Shown here: piece after piece, positions 59,560 to 64,000 of the stretch
Layout: every line of letters begins with the position of its first letter
Position numbering within the stretch: position 1 is the stretch's first letter
Source of the DNA: Sphagnum compactum
Taxonomy: Eukaryota > Bryophyta > Sphagnopsida > Sphagnales
Length of the DNA: 64,000 nt
Direction: 5' to 3'
Assembly (NCBI GenBank): GCA_965153455.1
Contig: OZ234494.1
Location: 23,622,001-23,686,000, forward strand
Notes under the pieces: generated by a model
The model's input: the letters and a program-made list of their open reading frames with translations, nothing else
The model's database searches: none
Told to the model about the DNA's origin: nothing
Position numbers and translations under genes: made by a program

Positions 59560-60200
59560 AATTAATGTGATGACTGCAGATTTGATGGATGAAAGTAATC
59601 CAACCAGATGAAATGAATTTGCATTGTTGAATGTCATCCAATAAGATGAACTTTATGGATGGGATGAATGTTGATTGGATGTGTTGCCATCGGAGTTGTG
59701 GTATGGAATGACGTTTGAAGGCTGATGGATTAATGTCACGGGTGCAAATAAAGTGACTTTTCATGAATGAAATCAACCCAATCAAATTCATTGAATTTGA
59801 TGGATGAATGTCATCCTATGAATTAGAAATGTCATGGAATAATCATACAGGTGCTAATGGAGGAAACTAACCCAAGTGGATGAAATGTGAAATTTAATTA
59901 TGTGTTTATGTTGAATGAATGAAGGTTGATGGTTTCATCTATTGGAATGTTCTCATGCAAATCAATGTGATGAGTTTTGATATATGAGGAAATGTGATAG
60001 CTAAGTGTGATTCCATTAGACCAACTTTTATGGATGAATTGAATTTCATGGATAAATGACCATACATTGAAATGAAGGTAGATAAATAAATGCCTTTTTA
60101 AACAAATGTGGTGGTTCACATGAATGAATTAATCCATTTAAATTGAATGAATTCAAGGTGACCCTACCAATTGAACATCAACGAAATAATGGATTTTGAT
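59560..60200 (+). repeat. Decayed minisatellite of GGATGAATG-type units
   Basis: Words such as GATGGATGAATGTCATCC, GGATGAATGTTGATTGG, AAATCAACCCAATCAAATTC and ACTAACCCAAGTGGATGAAA recur every 60-90 bases with heavy divergence. No protein frame is supported. Confidence 0.6.
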
Positions 60201-62881
60201 GCAAGAATTTATTAAGCTCATAATTAAAATTTCATTTGTCCCATGGAATTTCAATGGATGTAAAAAGACCCATTGAAGAATTTACTTATGAATCTAATGT
60301 AGAATTTTGCAGACTAAATCTATTCTTTAGGTGGGATGTATGGTTACAAGTGAATCTAAATCCAAATGTTGAATTGGTAGCTTCATGGATAAAATGACAA
60401 ATCTCTACCATGGAAAACCATGTCTACTTTGTGTGACTACATTCCTTCCCATGCTGACATGCCCTATTTACAAAATATGGAAAGACACATGTTTTAAGAG
60501 ATGTAACTTTTCATACTCACGTCATCTATGTTAAAGGAATAAGCTTTTTGGGCAAATAACATGGGACAAGTAGTGGTGGAAACCACATGAGAACATTCCA
60601 AGGGCCCCATCAAGATGAAGGAAAGAACTAGGGAAGGGTTGATAGAAGGAAGAAGTGAAAACATGGAGAGGGGAGGAATGCAACTAAAACAAAAGGGAGG
60701 TTGGGGAGAGATGAAAAAAAAGAGAGGAAAGGTTCTCAGTAGAAACCAATTTAACAATGGAGATGAAACAAAATTTCAAATAAACTTCTATGGTTGAGAT
60801 TATCAAATGCACTTAAACTCTGATTCATGGATGAAATTTGATCACATAAATATAATCGCGAATGGATATATGAAAAGTGGTGTATCAATGGGCTTCAATA
60901 TTTTGGATGAAATTTTGAATACAAGAAGACTACGTTATGTCTTTAGATAATGAGTGGTTTTACGATGTAAAAGTCTTGGGGTTGATTAAGGATGGTTTGT
61001 TTATAACCACAATTGGGCATTCTTCAATTGGAAGATCAAAATATGAATATTATTTTAACTTTACAAATCATTGCATTCAAATTTTGGGTGAAAACATAAT
61101 TAGGTAGATTATTTCTACTATCACAATTGTAGTTTCTTTGAACTATAAATGAATTCGAGATGTAAAGTCATATTCAAAATTAACATTGTTAATTTTTAAA
61201 TTGTTCATGTTGTAATATATTTAAAATGTTGATAAAAAATATATTGAAATATATGGATGATTTTTTAAAAAAAATGTGGAATCATAATGGCTACTTAAAA
61301 TGATAACATTGTTTTTTCTATCATGCATATGTAATCTACATGTGGATTCAAAACATATGACATAATAATGTCAAAATAAAAATAAAAAGATAGTGCATCA
61401 TCAAATCAAAAGTTCAAAACAATATGCATTGAAATATTTTTAATGCAAGAAATGATGACTTTAAGAAATTGATATGAAAAATATTTCTTATTTTGTTTCT
61501 CATTTTCAATCATTGAAAGTCCATTTCATATTGATAACTCCAAGCTTTCATATGAATTTTTTTAACAATCCTATGTTTAGGGATATAATAGGTTGACTTA
61601 GCAACATTTTTTACCGAAAACACAGAAGAAATTATTCACATTGGATTAATAGTTTGATAACTATAATTATTGTGAGAATTTTAACAAATTTAGGATGTGG
61701 ACTCCTTGAAATGTCAAAAAATTCACCTAACCATCTTTTTACCCAATTATATGAAAAAATTTGAAACATGATACAAGGTGTACAAAATCATATGTTACAA
61801 TATTATATTTCAATATATTTTGAGGTACTAGACCATGTAAACTTTGACAAAGTTTTTCATGAAGTTGCCCATCATCCCAAAAAGATCATAAATAAAGATG
61901 AAAAATGAATAATTGTTGGTAATGGAAGGATATCATCAATTTATGGGTTAAAAGAGGACATTCATGACTAAATGATTTAAGTTATACAAATTTTGATATG
62001 AGATTTTGTTGTAATAATACATATGTCAAAGATATTTTTGAATATTTCATGATATACAATAGAACCCCTATTGCTTGTATATTTGTTTTATTCTTTTATA
62101 GTTGCATTCACTTCAATTATCTTTGAAAGGTTGTATTGCTTTATGGATTTGCATTACTTTTCTTTGCCTTGCACTATTTTTCCCCCCTTTATATTCATAT
62201 TCTCACAATGTTCAATTCCACTTGAGATGTTTTTTCCATGTTAAATGGTTCATAAAAGGTGTTGGCTTTTTCAAATAAAAAATTATATAAGTTTAATAAC
62301 ATTAATAACACTTTAAACCTTGATTGCCAATTACTTTAATAATGGTATCATGAATACATTATGTTTGTAACTTTGTAATGAACTTCAATTACATTTTAAA
62401 GAATTTAACCAAGTTACTTCAAATTAACTTTGGACTCAAACGAGTTATTGTAATCCAAAGTTAATTGAGTATTTTTCCATTGAGTTTCCTCAATAAAAAA
62501 ACACCCACTTATAACTTCCCCCAAAATTACTACTCGTTAGTCAAATCATATTCTCTAAAATCTTAGACCAACAATGTTTGATATTAACATTACTCACATA
62601 TTTTAAGATTCAAAAAAGCAAGAATAGAGCTTTTGTTCAAAAACACTCACATGCCCAACCCCATCGTGAACTCTATTTCTTGACTTTATGTTTTCACTTT
62701 GTGAACCCCCAAAAATGCAATCCTTAATTTGAATTATCTTGCACCCTCTACTCCACATTGAACTTCTTTCCCAACTTATTTTTTCCTCTTGTGCTTTTAA
62801 TATGTTTCACTTGAATTTTGCCAATACTACCTACTTGTCACACATGTATAAAATAACTTGCCAACTATTTTAGTTATACTC
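60201..62881. other. AT-rich spacer
   Basis: No gene recognised. A purine-rich stretch occurs at about 60,615-60,735. Confidence 0.5.
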
Positions 62882-63130
62882 TTTCAAAACACCACCTTTA
62901 CACCATCTCCATAATGCCTTCACCAACAATATCAAAAATAAATTGACCAACTTTCGAACTTGTTAACCAACATGAAAATGACCAACACAACATCTTTAAA
63001 ACAAGCATGAAAAACCACCTATTCAAGAGCACCACCTTTCCACCCTCTCCATAAAGTCCTTACCATCAACGTCAAAGACATTGACCAACTTTTGAACTTA
63101 GAAACAAATACCAAAACCTACTCACCAAAA
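62882..63130 (+). repeat. Diverged tandem duplication, period about 145 bp
   Basis: The block beginning CACCACCTTTACACCATCTC (about 62,889) recurs as CACCACCTTTCCACCCTCTC (about 63,039). Both continue through ATTGACCAACTTTYGAACTT. Confidence 0.75.
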
Positions 63131-63255
63131 GACATAAAGGAGGTTGTTGCCATTTAAATGCATGAAAACCCAACCCTAGTTCCACTTTTCACATTTGACA
63201 TCGAAAACCTAAAACAACCCTCACATTTTAATTGTTTAAAAAACCAAACAACACA

Positions 63256-63790
63256 ATTAAATTAATGCACAATGCACCCAAGCATTGAAAAAAAAGAGAT
63301 GGCAAGTCAAATTAAGTAACCTTAAATCCTATTCCAATTGATATTTCAGAGCCCAAAATTACCATAAATTCAAAACATTGTTTTTTCACACCTAATTACA
63401 AAACAATGAAAAATCAATTAAGTTCATCCACCATCCATCCATCCATCCATCCATTGATTGTAGTGTGGGCACATGTATGTTGTTTTAGTGTGAACACACA
63501 AAATGTTGGTAAAAAAAGAGAAAATTAAATTGTTGCACAATGCACATGGCATTGAGAATGATAGCAAATCAAATAAGGTAACCTCAATGAACATGAAAAA
63601 GCCAAAAATTGTAATAAACCCAGAATTTTTTTTCCCCCAAGTGTCAGTATGGAAGGAGTCCACAAAACAAATTGAAAAATCAATGGATGGATGGATGTTC
63701 ACCCACCATCCATCCAATGTACAAAGTGTGAGCACGCATATATTGTTTCAGTGTGAACACAACACAAAAGCTTGTTGGGAACAAAGGCAT
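63256..63790 (+). repeat. Diverged tandem duplication, period about 263-275 bp
   Basis: Anchor words occur in the same order in both units: GCACAATGCAC (63,266 and 63,535), TGAAAAATCAA, CCACCATCCATCC (63,428 and 63,703), then AGTGTGAACAC (63,487 and 63,750). Each unit carries CCAT/ATGG tetranucleotide runs. Confidence 0.8.
63425..63454 (+). repeat. (CCAT)n microsatellite
   Basis: Six or more CATC/CCAT tetranucleotides. The complementary ATGG run occurs at about 63,683-63,697 in the next tandem unit. Confidence 0.85.
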
Positions 63791-64000
63791 GCAATTCCGG
63801 CATTGTTACGGGGAAGGTTCCGAACAGACAGCAAGGACACATTCCAGGGTCACGACAATGGCGACGTGACCGTTACACAGGGGGGACAGGCGTGGCACCC
63901 GAGGCGAGATTGAGACGCGGCTGACATGGATCCTAGCTGGAACAAGGCGGGGTCGGTCTCAATAGGTACCTATATTCTCTCGCCGTAGGGAGGTACCTAC
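63780..64000. other. Abrupt GC-rich segment cut by the window edge
   Basis: GC content rises sharply after the last AT-rich repeat. The segment contains the 12-bp palindrome ATAGGTACCTAT (about 63,963-63,974) and ends GTAGGGAGGTACCTAC, itself an inverted repeat. It may be the edge of a gene, of an LTR element or of other inserted DNA. No protein can be assigned. Confidence 0.4.

Noticed and set aside
60494-60757. 87-residue Phe/Pro/Ser-rich minus-strand ORF
   Set aside because: It is the complement of a purine-rich low-complexity stretch.

Overview
This is a nuclear window from a land plant. The evidence is a spliced NUP85 gene with 18 coding exons, a Golgi GDP-sugar transporter of the plant GONST3 type, and a MIR166 gene whose 21-nt product fits the conserved plant miR166 exactly. 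Long AT-rich spacers, many decayed small repeats and low gene density fit a non-seed plant (bryophyte, lycophyte or fern) better than a compact genome. The exact group is inference; nothing in the window fixes it.

Layout. 1-4.6 kb: GONST3-like gene on the minus strand, with an intronless coding region and an inferred untranslated first exon about 1.3 kb upstream. 4.6-16.5 kb: AT-rich spacer with a dispersed repeat, small terminal-inverted-repeat elements, a tRNA-like relic, a tandem duplication and a dead LINE reverse transcriptase. 16.5-21.6 kb: a GC-richer island holding MIR166 on the plus strand, with a TATA box, a CT-rich leader and a clean foldback at 18,647-18,757. 21.6-34.3 kb: AT-rich spacer with a foldback element, an ~86-bp triplicated minisatellite and a small Cys/His-rich ORF. 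34.3-40.7 kb: NUP85 on the minus strand, resolved exon by exon (750 codons), including two GC-AG introns. 40.7-44.1 kb: NUP85 upstream region, two short tandem duplications and a possible CHAT-domain relic. 44.1-64 kb: essentially gene-free and very AT-rich, with poly-C runs, a palindromic minisatellite, several recent and old tandem duplications, and a second, inverted copy of the 5-kb repeat. The last ~230 bases become abruptly GC-rich and are cut by the window edge.

The three solid genes are not a functional cluster. One works in Golgi nucleotide-sugar supply, one in the nuclear-pore Y-complex, and one in small-RNA control of class III HD-ZIP genes. The most valuable non-obvious item is MIR166, which six-frame translation hides behind a meaningless 89-residue ORF. 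Next come the two GC-AG introns, a miR166-like 13-mer 690 bp upstream of the mature miRNA, the cluster of upstream ORFs before the transporter start, and several repeat families found only by internal comparison.
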